A stretch of 29,899 nucleotides of DNA from the NCBI GenBank assembly GCA_905250885.1, contig CAJNOQ010001619.1:1-29899 (forward strand). The letters run 5' to 3'. Position 1 is the stretch's first letter; the number at the start of each line of letters is the position of its first letter. A program made the translations under genes and the position numbers. Source of the stretch: Didymodactylos carnosus (Eukaryota > Rotifera > Eurotatoria > Philodinida > Philodinidae). The notes under the pieces are model-generated. The model ran no database searches. It had not been told where the DNA came from and worked only from the letters and a program-made list of their open reading frames with translations. This document shows positions 1 to 11,222 of the stretch, piece after piece.

Positions 1-249
1 TTGATCAAAATTTCGCGGGCTAAAATTGTGACTTATTTAGAAAAAGTTTTGGAGATTTTTCGAGGTTTCTGGAAAACCAGTTTTCCAGAGACCGACTAGA
101 AAACGCCTGCGGGGGAAAACGGCTATCATATTCGGCATTAGCATGGTCGATTACCTATTGTCCACTAGGTTTCAAGCCAAAAGCGATGGGGCAGTTGGTG
201 GCCTTCCCTCGTGAGTTACTTCTCATTGCATTGATATTACTATATTTAG
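1..249 (+). other. UBA5: Intron of UBA5 (partial)
   Basis: No UBA5 coding sequence for the adenylation domain is visible before the acceptor at 241-249 (polypyrimidine ending TTTAG), so this is read as the end of an intron that starts outside the window. It holds a perfect hairpin with 10-bp arms at 68-77 and 80-89, separated by 2 bases. The stretch around 90-160 is richer in G+C than its surroundings and may be old transposon sequence. Confidence 0.6.
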
Positions 250-1650
250 ATTTATCAATCCTGATGTTCTGATTGAAACTTACAATATGGATATAACAAA
301 AATAGATAATTTTCCGTTGTTTATGGATAAAATACGGTTCGTTTTTTACTTGAAATAAATCGAATACATGTAGTGTCTCATTACTGTATATTATTTTCAG
401 CACGGGAAGTAAAAATGGTGAAAATGTTGATCTTGTGCTTAGTTGTGTAGATAATTTTGGAGCGAGAATGACAATAAATATGGTATAAATATGATTAGCT
501 AATTTTGTATTTATGATGTCATAGAGTGTGTTGTTTCTCTATTTAGGCTTGTAATGAACTTGATCAAATATGGATGGAATCAGGTGTTAGTGAAAATGCT
601 GTCAGTGGTCATATACAGTTATTAATACCCGGTGAAACGGCTTGTTTTGCAGTACGTATATAGAAATTTCCCCAAAACTTCTTATTTTAGAATGGAATGA
701 AACGTATTTGTGATTGTTTGTCTACGTATATATTATCCATATTTTATTTGTAGTGTGCTCCTCCCTTGATTGTTGCCGATAATGTTGATGAGAAAACGCT
801 TAAACGTGATGGTGTGTGTGCAGCTTCTCTTCCAACTACAATGGGTATTATCGCTGGTTTACTAGTTCAAAATGTACTCAAGTATGAGAGATAAAATGTA
901 TGAAGTGATCTTCTTTTCTAAGCTGTTTTTCATATCTGTTTTTCAGATATTTGCTAAAATTTGGTTGTGTATCCAATTATGTGGGTTATAATGCTCTTCA
1001 AGATCATTTTCCAACAATGACATTGAAACCAAGTGATGAATGTGATGATAGTTACTGCAGAAAAAGGCAAATGGAATATAAAGTAAGCAGTTGAAAATAA
1101 AAAAGATATTAACCATTTCTGATGAATATATATTTTGAAATAAGGAAGATTATGAGTCAAACAATTCATTTTAAAACGATTCTTTCAATTGAAATAGAAA
1201 TCTGACTCTTGAAGAAAATAAATGTTAGTGCCGTATGATATTTTTGAGATCGATCGATTAACAAATGTTGATTTATGTAATTTTTAGTCGAAACATATTG
1301 AGCCTACGCAAGTCATTTGTCAACCTGTACAAGATGTTGTTCATGAAAATAATGATTGGGGTGAGTATAAAAATTCATTTTTTTTTCTACCATTACTAGT
1401 CTTATTCATTTTTTGCTGTTTAGGAATTGAATTGTTATCTAATAGTTCACCAACGAATGATGATGACGAAAAATCACCGAATTTAATTGGCGTTGTTAGT
1501 GGCAGTGTTGATCAAGTACGATACGCATATACAATAAACAAACCAAATAAAATTGATCCTCGATTTGATTCCAATAAAACATCAGCTACATCATTAACCA
1601 AAGATGATGATTCAGTAGAAGATTTAATGAACAGATTAACCAAGTTATGA
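250..1650 (+). CDS. UBA5: UBA5, UFM1-activating E1 enzyme, 3' exons
   Basis: UBA5 adenylates UFM1, holds it as a thioester and passes it to UFC1 (cytosol, ER-linked UFMylation). Seven exons are visible: 250-336, 401-482, 547-651, 754-881, 947-1082, 1288-1360 and 1424-1650. They give 278 residues, about the C-terminal two thirds; the Gly-rich nucleotide-binding start lies outside. Recognition rests on [25 protein letters not shown] and [18 protein letters not shown]. The catalytic Cys in [12 protein letters not shown] is codon 817-819. Zinc cysteine pairs appear as CFAC and CDDSYC. The tail keeps the UFM1/LC3-binding motif WGIELL (from 1357) and the UFC1-binding end [13 protein letters not shown]. 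All phases join without a break. Introns are 63-205 bp. The gene converges on the next one, 422 bp away. Confidence 0.97.
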
Positions 1651-1835
1651 GAAAAAAAGAATATATTTTTTATTTATTCGTTAAATATTTATTTTATTTT
1701 TAATGTTGTTATTGTTGTTATATATTCGTTGTTGGTACTTTTTAAAATTGTCTAGTTTGATAGAAAAACGAATTAAAATCAAGTTCGATTTTTGATCTAT
1801 ATGACAGAAATTGTTTTTATTTCATGTTAAGATTG

Positions 1836-1841
1836 AATAAA
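1836..1841 (+). promoter_or_regulatory. Candidate polyadenylation signal for UBA5
   Basis: A canonical AATAAA lies 186 bp after the UBA5 stop, in the 422-bp gap between the two convergent genes. It is assigned by position and motif only. Confidence 0.45.
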
Positions 1842-2041
1842 CAAAATATTAAATATTTTAAACATTAGAGTGTCATTTTCATTTCAGACAAAAAGAAATG
1901 ATTTATTAAGAAATAAGGTGTTATGTCTATATGTTCTGGTGAAAAATGTACATTGTGGACTATTTATTCATCGCTTATCAATTATCATCGCTATTTGTTT
2001 GTAAGAACAATATGAACGTGTTTTGAAAAACAGAACCAAAT

Positions 2042-2047
2042 TTTATT
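2042..2047 (-). promoter_or_regulatory. Candidate polyadenylation signal for the gene at 2073-3595
   Basis: TTTATT on plus reads AATAAA on minus, 26 bp beyond the stop codon. With the UBA5 signal it suggests the two convergent transcripts end close together without overlapping much. Confidence 0.45.
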
Positions 2048-2072
2048 TGAAAATAAACTTAGACACATCAAT

Positions 2073-3595
2073 TTAATTTGTAGTAGCGGCAAGAGCAGTA
2101 TTTTCATTAATCTGTTTCGTTGATTCAAGAAATTGTTTTTGAATAAGATTAATCTCGTGTGTTAGAACACTTTGATAATTAAACAATTCAAATGACGAAC
2201 ATATCTCATTCAATTCATCTATATTTTGAAATTGCTCTCTATTATCTAAAATATAACTGGCACAATTTTCTAATGTTAACTCGTCTGGTGATGATTGTTC
2301 ATTATGACACTTTCTAAGACTTTTCAAAATGAGTAATGTTGATTGTTTACTGTGATTCAAATAGTCTCTGTTGTACTCTTCTAAAATTATTTTGATATAA
2401 TTTTGATCGTATCTGTGTGCAAATGCATAAAATAATTGAGACAATTCTAATGAATCTAATTTGTCTATATCACGCTGCTTTAATTTTGTTAATACAAATA
2501 GAGCTTCATCTAATGATTGAACGAGTTCCAATGAACAATTTAAATTTTCTAATGATATTATTATTGGGCCAACATCTTTTAAACTGTATTTATTCACATA
2601 ATGTTTCATTAGTTGAATGAATGCTTTCAACGCATAACATCGAGAACGTTGAATATCATCGATTAATGATGATAAATGGTGAAATGAAGACAATACACCA
2701 CTATAATCAAAATATTCACCATGTTTTAATACTAAAAACAACAAATAGATAAACGCATAATCATAGCTGAGAAGCAGAATAAACAATATTGACATAAATG
2801 TTTTAGCAAAATGCGTGAACCACTAGAGATGGGATTAGTTCTGTTTAAAACCACCCGTTTGACATTTTTAAGATTACTTTAGTTCGGTTAAACTAGTGTC
2901 ACTTGTATGAACTAGATAAAACTAATTTACAAGAAGAGAATTTTAACCGCGTCAATTTTTCACTTGCTTCTGTGTAATATTCTTGGACATTTTTTGTTTT
3001 TCATGGTTCAGTGAACATGACAGAGCGATAAATAAGAACAATTACCTAGATAATCGACATAATCGTGTAATCGTTGATGTATGATTAAGTTCGAGTTCTG
3101 TCTGATATTTAATTTGTATAAACATTCAACAAATATTCGAGTATTTTCTTCTGTAAAGATTTTATAATTTTTCTCAACTAATTCAAACAATTTTGTATCA
3201 TCGCATTCGATCATAAATCGACTAAGGCCAGTTTGAACATCAATTAATTTTGGCAATGTTGACTGTTGATGTTGTACTTCGTTGGCAGGCAGGGAAGATG
3301 ATAATTTCATGACAGAGTGAAAAGTTTGCTTTTGTTGATCTTTGACATAGTTAGAAGATTGTGTCGGTTTTATGATAGAATAATCATCTTGTTCTCTTTT
3401 TTGATTTTTTGCTGAAAATTTTTTTTGTTCGTTAAATGTCAGCAGTGGTTCACTATAATTTGACTCTGTAGCCTGTTGTTGTTGTTGCTTCGGAGTAGCA
3501 CGAGGTATATATCTAACAATTGATTTATTGATTAGCGAGCATGATGCTTGTGATAATAAACGGAGTTCTTTGAAAAATGTAAGTGATGATGACAT
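2073..3595 (-). CDS. Unrecognised, probably mitochondrial alpha-helical protein
   Basis: Two exons, 3046-3595 and 2073-2731, join in phase (550 and 659 nt) through a GT..AG intron of 314 bp into a 402-residue protein. The first 35 residues are rich in Ser, Leu, Lys and Arg and almost lack acidic residues, as in a mitochondrial presequence. A Gln run (QQQQQ) and a polar linker follow to about residue 110. The rest is a run of amphipathic helices with Leu/Asn-rich repeats such as CLYKLNIRQNSNLIIHQRL and LFYAFAHRYDQNYIKIILEE. This layout recalls the helical repeats of FASTK-type or PPR-like mitochondrial RNA-binding proteins, but I see no diagnostic motif and no RAP domain at the C terminus. The family is therefore left open. 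The reading frame and intron are well supported; the function is not. Confidence 0.75.
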
Positions 3596-5096
3596 CGGGA
3601 GCGATTCAATTTAGATCTATAACAAAAGTACATTACACAAATTTCGAATAAAGACGAAAAGGTTTGCTTCAAACTTTATATTGAAAGTTGTTCAAAAAAT
3701 GAATGGATTCTGTTAAGATGAGGATAGCCATTATCTGTTGTATTTTCTACAAATAGCACATGATTCTCCAAGAATATAAATGATGGTACTGTTATACATG
3801 CTCACGAGTCTCTTTCACGTTTCATATTTTAGCCGTGCAACGCCCGAGACCGTGACTGTGAGAAATTAAGCGGGTAGCGTAAGAAAAGTAAAACTATGGC
3901 TGAATCACAGCGGAGTCTATCCCCACTTAAGCATTTGAGGCCTTTTGTACCACCTCACAGGATCGAGCAGTGTACCACCTGGAAAATGAATTTTTACAGC
4001 AAAATAGCGTTCCACCCTACGTTTGTTTGAAGCACTGCCTCAATGTGAGTCAATGTTACGTGCATAACAGTTTTTAACAGGAAAACCATGCCATCGCTTT
4101 AGGCTTGTTTCTTATGGTCAAGTGTGACAATACCACATATTTTCTGCTGTAGTAAAGTAAAGACTAAAAATGTTCATTTATTTCAAATGGTATATTTCGA
4201 CACTAAATTAAGGTGCACAAACTGGACTCTGTATTACCCGATTTACTCTGTGGTAGCACTGTCAGCAGTAGAGCGATAAAGAGGAGAGGAGAGAATCTTA
4301 CTGGAACTTTTTGAGTCAAGATTCGGCGAGAAACAAAGAAAACATAAGAACTTAACCATATCTGTTTAATATCAATGTGTCCGTGGATTTTCGATGTAAA
4401 TAGATTCTAAATATATGAATCTAGCCAGGATCTCGCCGCGCCGTTAAAACTGATATGGTTCACACGGCCTGATGGATCCATTTTAATTGGTATTATATCG
4501 ATTTTTAAAAAACCCAAGACAAAACAAATAGCAACGAATCCATCGAAAAAGATGACAGAAAAACATCCTTTTTTTACATTTTTGTAACTCATGGTCTATC
4601 GTCTTACTGAATAACAATTTTACTCGTGCAAAAAAAGTCCTGGAATCTTTTCTCCGCAATTCTACATAATTCTGTCCATTTTCAACCTAATAATCAAAAG
4701 AATAATCCACTAGCAATCTGAGATCTTTAACAATCAGAAGTAGTCGTCCTAGTTCTTCACCAAATACATTTTCCAAATGGATTGACTTGATATCAGACGT
4801 ATGTAAAAATATTGTCAGCATAATCCTACTGACTATCTAAAAGGTGAACATTTGTACTGAACACCTAATATGACGCACATACCCATCTAATTCGTAACTG
4901 ACTTAGAGTGATGTATTTATAGAGTACGTTAATAAAATCTATTTTGTCCAACATTTGAAAGCAAGCAAAATAACACAAACTACCATACAAGAAAACTCCT
5001 TTATTTTATTAATTATAAACAGAAACATTTACAAAATATATCCGACAAATACAGACATTATATGCAATATTGCTCAGATTAGTAATTCTTCTACTA
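3596..5096. other. Intergenic, no gene recognised
   Basis: About 1.5 kb between the start of the gene at 2073-3595 and the end of DCPS. It should hold the upstream gene's promoter and the DCPS 3' UTR. AATAAA on minus occurs at 5000-5010, just beyond the DCPS stop. The part around 3835-4030 is visibly richer in G+C than the rest and could be transposon debris. No tRNA or recognisable coding exon was seen. Confidence 0.5.
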
Positions 5097-6972
5097 TTAT
5101 TGATCATTCTGTAACAATTCATATAGATTATCATTTAAAGAAAGTTTATAATATAATGTTTTCTTCTTATAATAATCAGGCATCATTTTTAAATTGTCGA
5201 TAACATCTCTGACAAGTCGTGCACGTTCAACTTCTGAACCACAAGTCTTATTTTCTAAACTCGTAAAATGAACGTGTAAATGGTAAAATGAAGGTGGATA
5301 GTGGAAAAATACACGAATACTTGATGATGGTAAATCAAACTTTGATGATATTAAATTCTAAATAGATTGAATAAAAAAAAAATGGTCCATCATTTTCGAA
5401 AATCAAGACAACAACAATTCTGTTTGGGTAAAGTGAATAGCAGAGAAGACGGTTTCGATTTTTTCTCTAGAGGGGGACATCCGGTGTTTTTTTCACGTTC
5501 AACATTAGGAAAAACGTTTCAATACTCTTGTTATTTTGGCTACGAAGTTATCAACATTCTAAAATTGACAATTTAACTTGATAATTGAAAATAAATAATT
5601 TTTTTTATTAATTAGATTGTCCGTAAAAATTTGTACATATAAAATCTTATTCGGTTTACCTATCTGGAACTTACTCAACTGATTGAGACCGATAAGCATA
5701 TATTCCGGACACATGCTTTGTAAAATGAATACGTCAAGTCATGTGCGCCAAATAATAATAAATATGGTATCAAAAAGAGTTGCTTTAAAAGAATACGTAA
5801 CCGTTTTACTAAGTTAAAAAGCTTTTTGTAATAAAAAAACAATTTTAAGACTAAGACATAAAATCTTTAGAGACCATTCTAAAGATTCATATTGTTCCAC
5901 TTCGGAATTGAGAAATTTCTTAGAGACCAAAAAAGTACACCGAGCTCAATCGTCTTTTTTTTTCTTTCAAATATTGTTTAAAAAAAAAGAGTTTTCTACA
6001 CTATGTTTTGAAGTGGATGGTGATAACATATTCTGTTGCATAACTTTCGAATATGTCAGAGTAATCTGCGAACCTCATACACTAACGTATAGTAACACTA
6101 TGATCATCTAATACTAAAAATAATAAGATAAAATTAGGAGAAAAATTCAGATTTCAACGAGTTAAGCTTATAATTAGATTCTCGCCTTTTCTTAGCTATA
6201 TCGATATTAACATTTTTCTTACTGTAGTTTTTTCGATGACATCTTCTAATAGTTCTATATGTTCTGGTGTTAAATCTCGTAGACTTTTAATATTTCGTTC
6301 TTTAACAATTGATAAAACATGGAGAGATTCTTTTGATTTATTATCCCACATGATATCTGGTAAAACGACAAATGCTTTATCATCTAATAATATTCGATCA
6401 TTTTCCGATTTTCCATCTAATATATTATACACCCATTGTACATTTAATTGATTTTTTTCAATATAGGGTTTGACAATTTTATCATATTTTTCATTCGTTT
6501 CACTGACTAATCGAAAACTTTTTTTTAAATATTTTTTTATGTGTAAATCGGTTGCAGGATAAATAAAATTTAATTTTACGTCTAAAAAAAGAAAGATTCA
6601 TAATAGCTAACTTATACATTACATCAAATAGATTCAAAGCTTACCATTACACGTTGAACGAGCTGTCATAGTATATTTATGATAAATATCATTAATAAAA
6701 TCTTTTGTAAATTTTTCATTTGATTTAAATAAATGAGAAACTTCGTTTAAATCAAATGGCGTCTTTTCCATTAATAAAACAGCTAAATTTTTTTTCTCTG
6801 TTTCGTCGCTATTTTCATCATTCATTTCAGCTTCAATTGCTATAAATTTTGATTGATGATCATCATTTAATATACGATTCAATTTTATTATTTTACTCCA
6901 TCGTTCTACATTATCATCTGTATTTCTATTATGATTATCATCACTGGAGACTGAATTAATTTTACTATCCAT
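5097..6972 (-). CDS. DCPS: DCPS, scavenger mRNA-decapping enzyme
   Basis: DCPS is a HIT-family pyrophosphatase that hydrolyses the m7GpppN cap left after 3'-5' mRNA decay. Exons 6645-6972, 6223-6581 and 5097-5357 join in phase (328, 359 and 261 nt) into 315 residues, close to the usual 330-340. The N-terminal domain includes LLMEKTPFDLNEV. The hinge and cap-binding part contains LNFIYPATDLHIKKYL, QWVYNILDGKSENDRI and SLRDLTPEHIELLED. The histidine triad is at residues 255, 257 and 259 in FYHLHVHF, the middle His being the nucleophile by family knowledge. The C-terminal part with SEVERARLVRDVIDNL matches the family end. The ATG at 6970-6972 starts an acidic leader. The first intron is 63 bp but the second is 865 bp. 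No breaks or missing catalytic residues are seen. Confidence 0.96.
5358..6222 (-). other. DCPS: Long second intron of DCPS
   Basis: An 865-bp intron, over ten times longer than the other DCPS intron, with GTAAG donor and TTTAG acceptor on minus. It contains a perfect 10-bp-arm hairpin (arms 5862-5871 and 5878-5887). I see no transposase or inverted termini, so the cause of its length is unknown. Confidence 0.7.
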
Positions 6973-7276
6973 GGAGGTGAATTTAATTTTAATCCTAGAA
7001 TAACGAGAAAAGAATCTTAATCCATAAAAAAAATTGCACTATCATGTTGCACAAACATATTTATGCGATTTTCGATTGTTATTTTCTAAAAATGCACTAC
7101 GGCAGTAGACTAGCTTTGACTGTGTATGCTTCTCGATCACTCTCAACCACTAGTCAATTTCTTCCTTTAATGAGCGATGTTAAAATGAATAAGTTTGAAA
7201 AGAGATAAATTTATCAAACAACTTGCTAATCAAAACAATCACTACTGTAAATGACATGAAAAAAAAATGAAAGCAA
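6973..7276. other. Short intergenic gap between MRPL19 and DCPS
   Basis: This 304-bp gap must hold the MRPL19 3' UTR and the DCPS promoter and 5' UTR, both on minus. No distinct TATA box or other motif could be assigned. Confidence 0.5.
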
Positions 7277-8785
7277 TTATTTATTAGTTTGTTCATCATT
7301 CACCGTTGACATTTGAGGAACATGAACTGATGCTGATGGTCTTCGTTTCGATAAAGTGTTTGATTCTTGTTCATTATCACTTTCATTTGAAGCTGTCTTT
7401 AGTCTTGAGGCTAGTTTTGGTCTTGTTCTTGTGAGTTTAACACTTTCTTTACTATCCGTACGATATTTGGCCAAATCTTGTTTATGTTGTAGAATATCCT
7501 GGTATATTTCTGCTCGATCATCATCATGAATTTCCTTACGATAATGAGCCATTATGTCCCATAATTTCCATGGTTCACCAGATTTTTCAGCTGCTTTTCT
7601 AATTGAACGTGGCAATTCTGGTAAGAGAACACCTTTTAAATCATGACGTTCCCATTTATATTGCCAATATTTAGCGGTTATTGGAACCTAAACAAAAATG
7701 TTAACATCTAGTACACACATATAAATATGATAAAATACAATTCACTTGGATTGTGTTTAACGGAACACCACTGCCTGGAGGTAATTTAACAGGTTCCATA
7801 TCAAACGGAAATGTACAATGTTCGGGATCAGCATCACGAAGATAGGTTAAATCATCATCAAGACGACGTTCTAATTTTAATACTTCAATTCTAGTTATTG
7901 TTGGATTGTACAATTCATAAATAATTTCAACGCCTAAAATGAGAAACAATGAGAGACATGAATCAAAAGAAAATTTGGCTAACAATATTTTATCCATTGT
8001 ACAAAAAAAAGTGAAAACTATCGGAAAACATTTGTTATAAATTGTCACATTACTCATAATCTTGTTAAAAATACTAGGTGTCAGTTTGAGGAGCGTAGAA
8101 AGAAAAAAATCATTTTATTTCATACCTAAACCATCTATAATATTTCTCAGTGTAAATCGATGTTTAAGTCCATGTCGTTCTCGTTTAATACATATGCCAA
8201 CAAAACGATTTCGTCTATTGGGAGCATACGGATCCGCTGATGTAACAGCTAAAACACTTCCTAAATATAAACATTTCTAATAGACAACAATCGTTGTTCT
8301 CTCTTCTATCCGTTCATACCAACATAAAATTCCGGTATATCGATTTGTTGACGACGACGAAAAATATCTAATCGTTCAAGCTTTTCTAATACTCGATCAC
8401 GTAAATATGGTATAGGATTTGGTAAAAATTCAGGATAAACATAACTAAATAATAACAAGCACATGATTCGTGCGATATACGTTCAAGATATGCATACGTT
8501 CTTACTTGAAATCGTGTGGTGTATCGATCATGTTCACCTCACTTTTAGGTGGAAATACACCAACAGCAGCGCCTTTCTTTATTTTTCCCAGTGGTGCATT
8601 TCGATGATGTTCAACTAATGCATCATTAATCATACCACGTTGTTTATAACGGACTAGCACCAATGAAACTAGAAGAAAATTATTATATTAGAGATATGAA
8701 CGTATTCAATGTTCTACTCACCATGACTGAGTCGTGGCTCAAGTAATACATTGCCTAGTTTATTGAATGATGGTAACAAAGCCAT
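7277..8785 (-). CDS. MRPL19: MRPL19, mitochondrial large-subunit ribosomal protein bL19m
   Basis: A structural protein of the mitochondrial ribosome's large subunit. Six exons (8722-8785, 8506-8668, 8320-8444, 8126-8260, 7746-7933 and 7277-7687) join in phase into 361 residues. The bL19 core spans exons 3-5: IDIPEFYVGSVLAVTSADPY, RFVGICIKRERHGLKHRFTL, RNIIDGLGVEIIYELYNPTI and KLERRLDDDLTYLRDADPEH. These follow the human order almost residue by residue. The last exon keeps the mitochondrial KWERHDLKG and EPWKLWDIMAHYRKEI segments, then adds a polar tail of about 60 residues rich in Lys, Ser and Thr with no counterpart I know. The protein is thus longer than the roughly 290-residue human form. 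All introns are about 55-190 bp. The first ATG gives a short hydrophobic, basic leader suited to mitochondrial import. Confidence 0.95.
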
Positions 8786-10259
8786 TTAGAATAAAATTTC
8801 AAAAATATTACTTCACATCTGAAATTAAATATTGTGTTTTTATATAATATAGTATCTAAATAGCGGATACAAAACGATAAGAACTATGTTCACAATTACA
8901 ATTAACTTTCGTACATAGTTAGACAAAAGCATTTCCGAACAAACAGAAAACATCAGTCAATAGACTTTTATTTAAAAAATTCAATATTTGTCTTCACATA
9001 GTTTATCTGAAATTATTGGCAAAATACACACATAGAAAAGACGTGAAAATCGAAATTACCTAATAGGACTATTTGTGATCACAAACTTCTCACTCACGCC
9101 TACCCAGTTCACTATCGATCATCTATTTTTTTTATCCATCTCCAAAAACTTTTTTGAGCTATTTAATCAAACTTTATCGAACAACTTTTAGTTATTAGAT
9201 TGATTTTAGTACATACTTAGACATTTGTTTTGACGTACATTCGGACATTTTTTTGTTTGTATACGCTCATTTCTCATCGCAATAAAAGTATTTTTAGAAA
9301 CTAGCCCAGAAAAACGTTAAAACTAATTAAAGCTGACTTTTCCGATAACTTTTAGAGGTAAGCACCTTTAGGTACGCACAGATACGTGTACAGACTCGTT
9401 TCAATATCCAACACTTTTTTTCATTCATAGTCAGCTCTGTAGAAAACAGTTGTAGTTAATTATCAAATCAGAAGATAATAGTAAAAAATCTAACATTCAA
9501 AAAATCATCATTTGGTATTTTTTAAACATGTTCAGAGAATAAATTGCAAACAAGAAATGATTATGGTTGTTTTAATCATTTATATTGTGTTCAGATGCAG
9601 ATCAAGAACAGCTTTTAAACTGATTTGTTGTAGAGACTGTGATATGAATGCATAACCTCTTAAGAGGTCTAACTGTTGATAGAAGAATTCTTAATATGAA
9701 GATGATCCATTTGTAAAGAATTCAAGTTCTTTTTCTCGTTGTGCTTTCTAGTATAATAAAATTGTTAATGTTAGATGAGTTAACGTTTAAAAAAGTATAT
9801 GCATCAATAAGAACTAAAAAAAATGCATATGATAAATACATTTACAAAAATAAAAAGTAATAGTAAATAAACAACATAGAAGAGAAAATATGGAAATTTA
9901 TAAAAGATCACCATTCAGAATGTAAGCAAATATGAAGAGAGTAACTAAGAGGTATTCGTTGTGACAACTCCAAAGTTGATGTGTCTGGCTTACTTATAAG
10001 AAAAAACGATGAGATGACAGCTCAAAAGCATTTTGTAGATATTCTCAAACTTCTACAGGCTAATTGCTTGAATACTTGAGTTTTGTCTGTAAAATGAATA
10101 ACAGACAACAGAAAATGTACGATATGACTAGTAAAAATAACTCAGACAGTTGTACATATATAATATAAAAATAGAAAGTGGGCTAGTGAATCTAAATATT
10201 TGTTCGGTGTTATATTTTGAGTGTAATAGCATTGAAATCAGTTTATCTTAGTTGGGCGG
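8786..10259. other. Intergenic, one possible orphan exon
   Basis: About 1.5 kb of A+T-rich sequence between MRPL19 and CDIPT. It lacks long reading frames on either strand. The only coding-like signal is a 19-codon stretch at 9691-9747 on minus, listed separately. No repeats with recognisable ends were seen. Confidence 0.5.
9691..9747 (-). other. Possible terminal coding exon of unknown gene
   Basis: A good splice acceptor on minus (T-rich tract ending ACTAG) is followed directly by 18 codons and a TAA. The peptide is KAQREKELEFFTNGSSSY, charged then Ser-rich, which looks like a real protein end. No matching donor or upstream exon was found. Joining it to CDIPT does not fit by phase. It may be an alternative last exon, a relic or chance. 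Confidence 0.2.
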
Positions 10260-11222
10260 CTACTTTAACTTCGCTTTTGCTCGTTCATCTTCGTCGATTG
10301 CGGCCATATTTAATGCTGCTGTATATAAATGTATAAAACTGATGATCTGTTTACCAATCATAACAGGTGTCGTCAAATATAATATTGTACGAAATAAACC
10401 AACAACATAGTTATCAACAACAATTACTAAACAGAAAGATAAATTCATTCTATTTTCAAATAATAGACAATATATTATAACCTACATGATGGACCTTCGG
10501 TAAAATGTAACATGTATAGCATTGAAAACCAAAGTTCATTGCCAGCGCACATGAAGAAAAGAACCTTCTATAATTAGAAAAAATATCTCTTGGTATTTGA
10601 ATTGAAGAAGTCAGGACTGCTTCTCTTACCCTTGATGTATAATAAATACGAAGAACAGGATTTCCTGAAAGATCGATCTTTTTATGAGTTTTGCCTTGCA
10701 TTGTTGCCACATGTAAATGAAGCCAATGGCTCGCAACATCAATGGCAGCCCATAATTGGAAAAATAATGCCCATTTTGGATAAAACATAGCCAATACAAA
10801 ACATAAACACATTGTCGAACAACGATCAGTTAACATATCAAACATAGCACCAAATTGCGTACCTTAAAGGATATAAAGTAAAAGAATAGAGAAATAATGG
10901 ATTTGTAAAGATTTACTTTGGCCTAAAGCACGAGCTGCATGTCCATCCAGAGCATCAAGAAATTGACTTGTTAAATAACATACTAATGTTACTTTAGGAT
11001 GTGTTGGCATAAAATAGAAGGATGCGATTGAAAGAAACACCCGAACATAGCCTAAAAAAGAAAAGAGTAATTAAAACAAATAGGATGTGTTAATGATGTG
11101 CTGGTATTACCTATGATGTTTGGAACAAATAGAAATATATTTTCCGTTTTTAAAAACCCAGAAATAGAATTAGTTGTTGTTGTTGTTGTCTGAGGCGCTG
11201 TTGTTCTTTGGCGAGTAGCCAT
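10260..11222 (-). CDS. CDIPT: CDIPT, phosphatidylinositol synthase
   Basis: CDP-diacylglycerol-inositol 3-phosphatidyltransferase makes phosphatidylinositol from CDP-DAG and inositol in the ER membrane. Five exons (11111-11222, 10917-11051, 10630-10862, 10486-10567 and 10260-10426) join in phase into 242 residues. The CDP-alcohol phosphotransferase signature is complete: D70, D73-G74, A77-R78, G87, D91 and D95. Close family matches include TENIFLFVPNIIGYVRVFLS, DMLTDRCSTMCL, DVASHWLHLH, IDLSGNPVLRIYYTSR and the C-terminal FIHLYTAALNMAAIDEDERA. Hydrophobic stretches give the usual membrane segments. The N terminus has about 20 extra residues, including a run of six Thr encoded by an ACA repeat, before the conserved start. 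The end is basic (KAKLK), as in the human protein. Introns are 54-62 bp. Confidence 0.97.

Noticed and set aside
2417..2620. Plus-strand open frame of 67 codons
   Set aside because: Lies antisense inside the second exon of the minus-strand gene at 2073-3595; a shadow of that coding sequence.
4687..4821. Minus-strand frame of 44 codons with HTSDIKSIHLENVFGEELG-like content
   Set aside because: It looks somewhat protein-like, as in LRR or F-box debris, but there is no splice context, neighbour exon or family motif to support it.
4955..5203. Plus-strand open frame of 82 codons
   Set aside because: Antisense to the DCPS last exon and 3' UTR.
5367..6111. Two plus-strand frames in the long DCPS intron
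   Set aside because: Low-complexity Phe/Lys-rich content, no family signs and no splice sites of their own.
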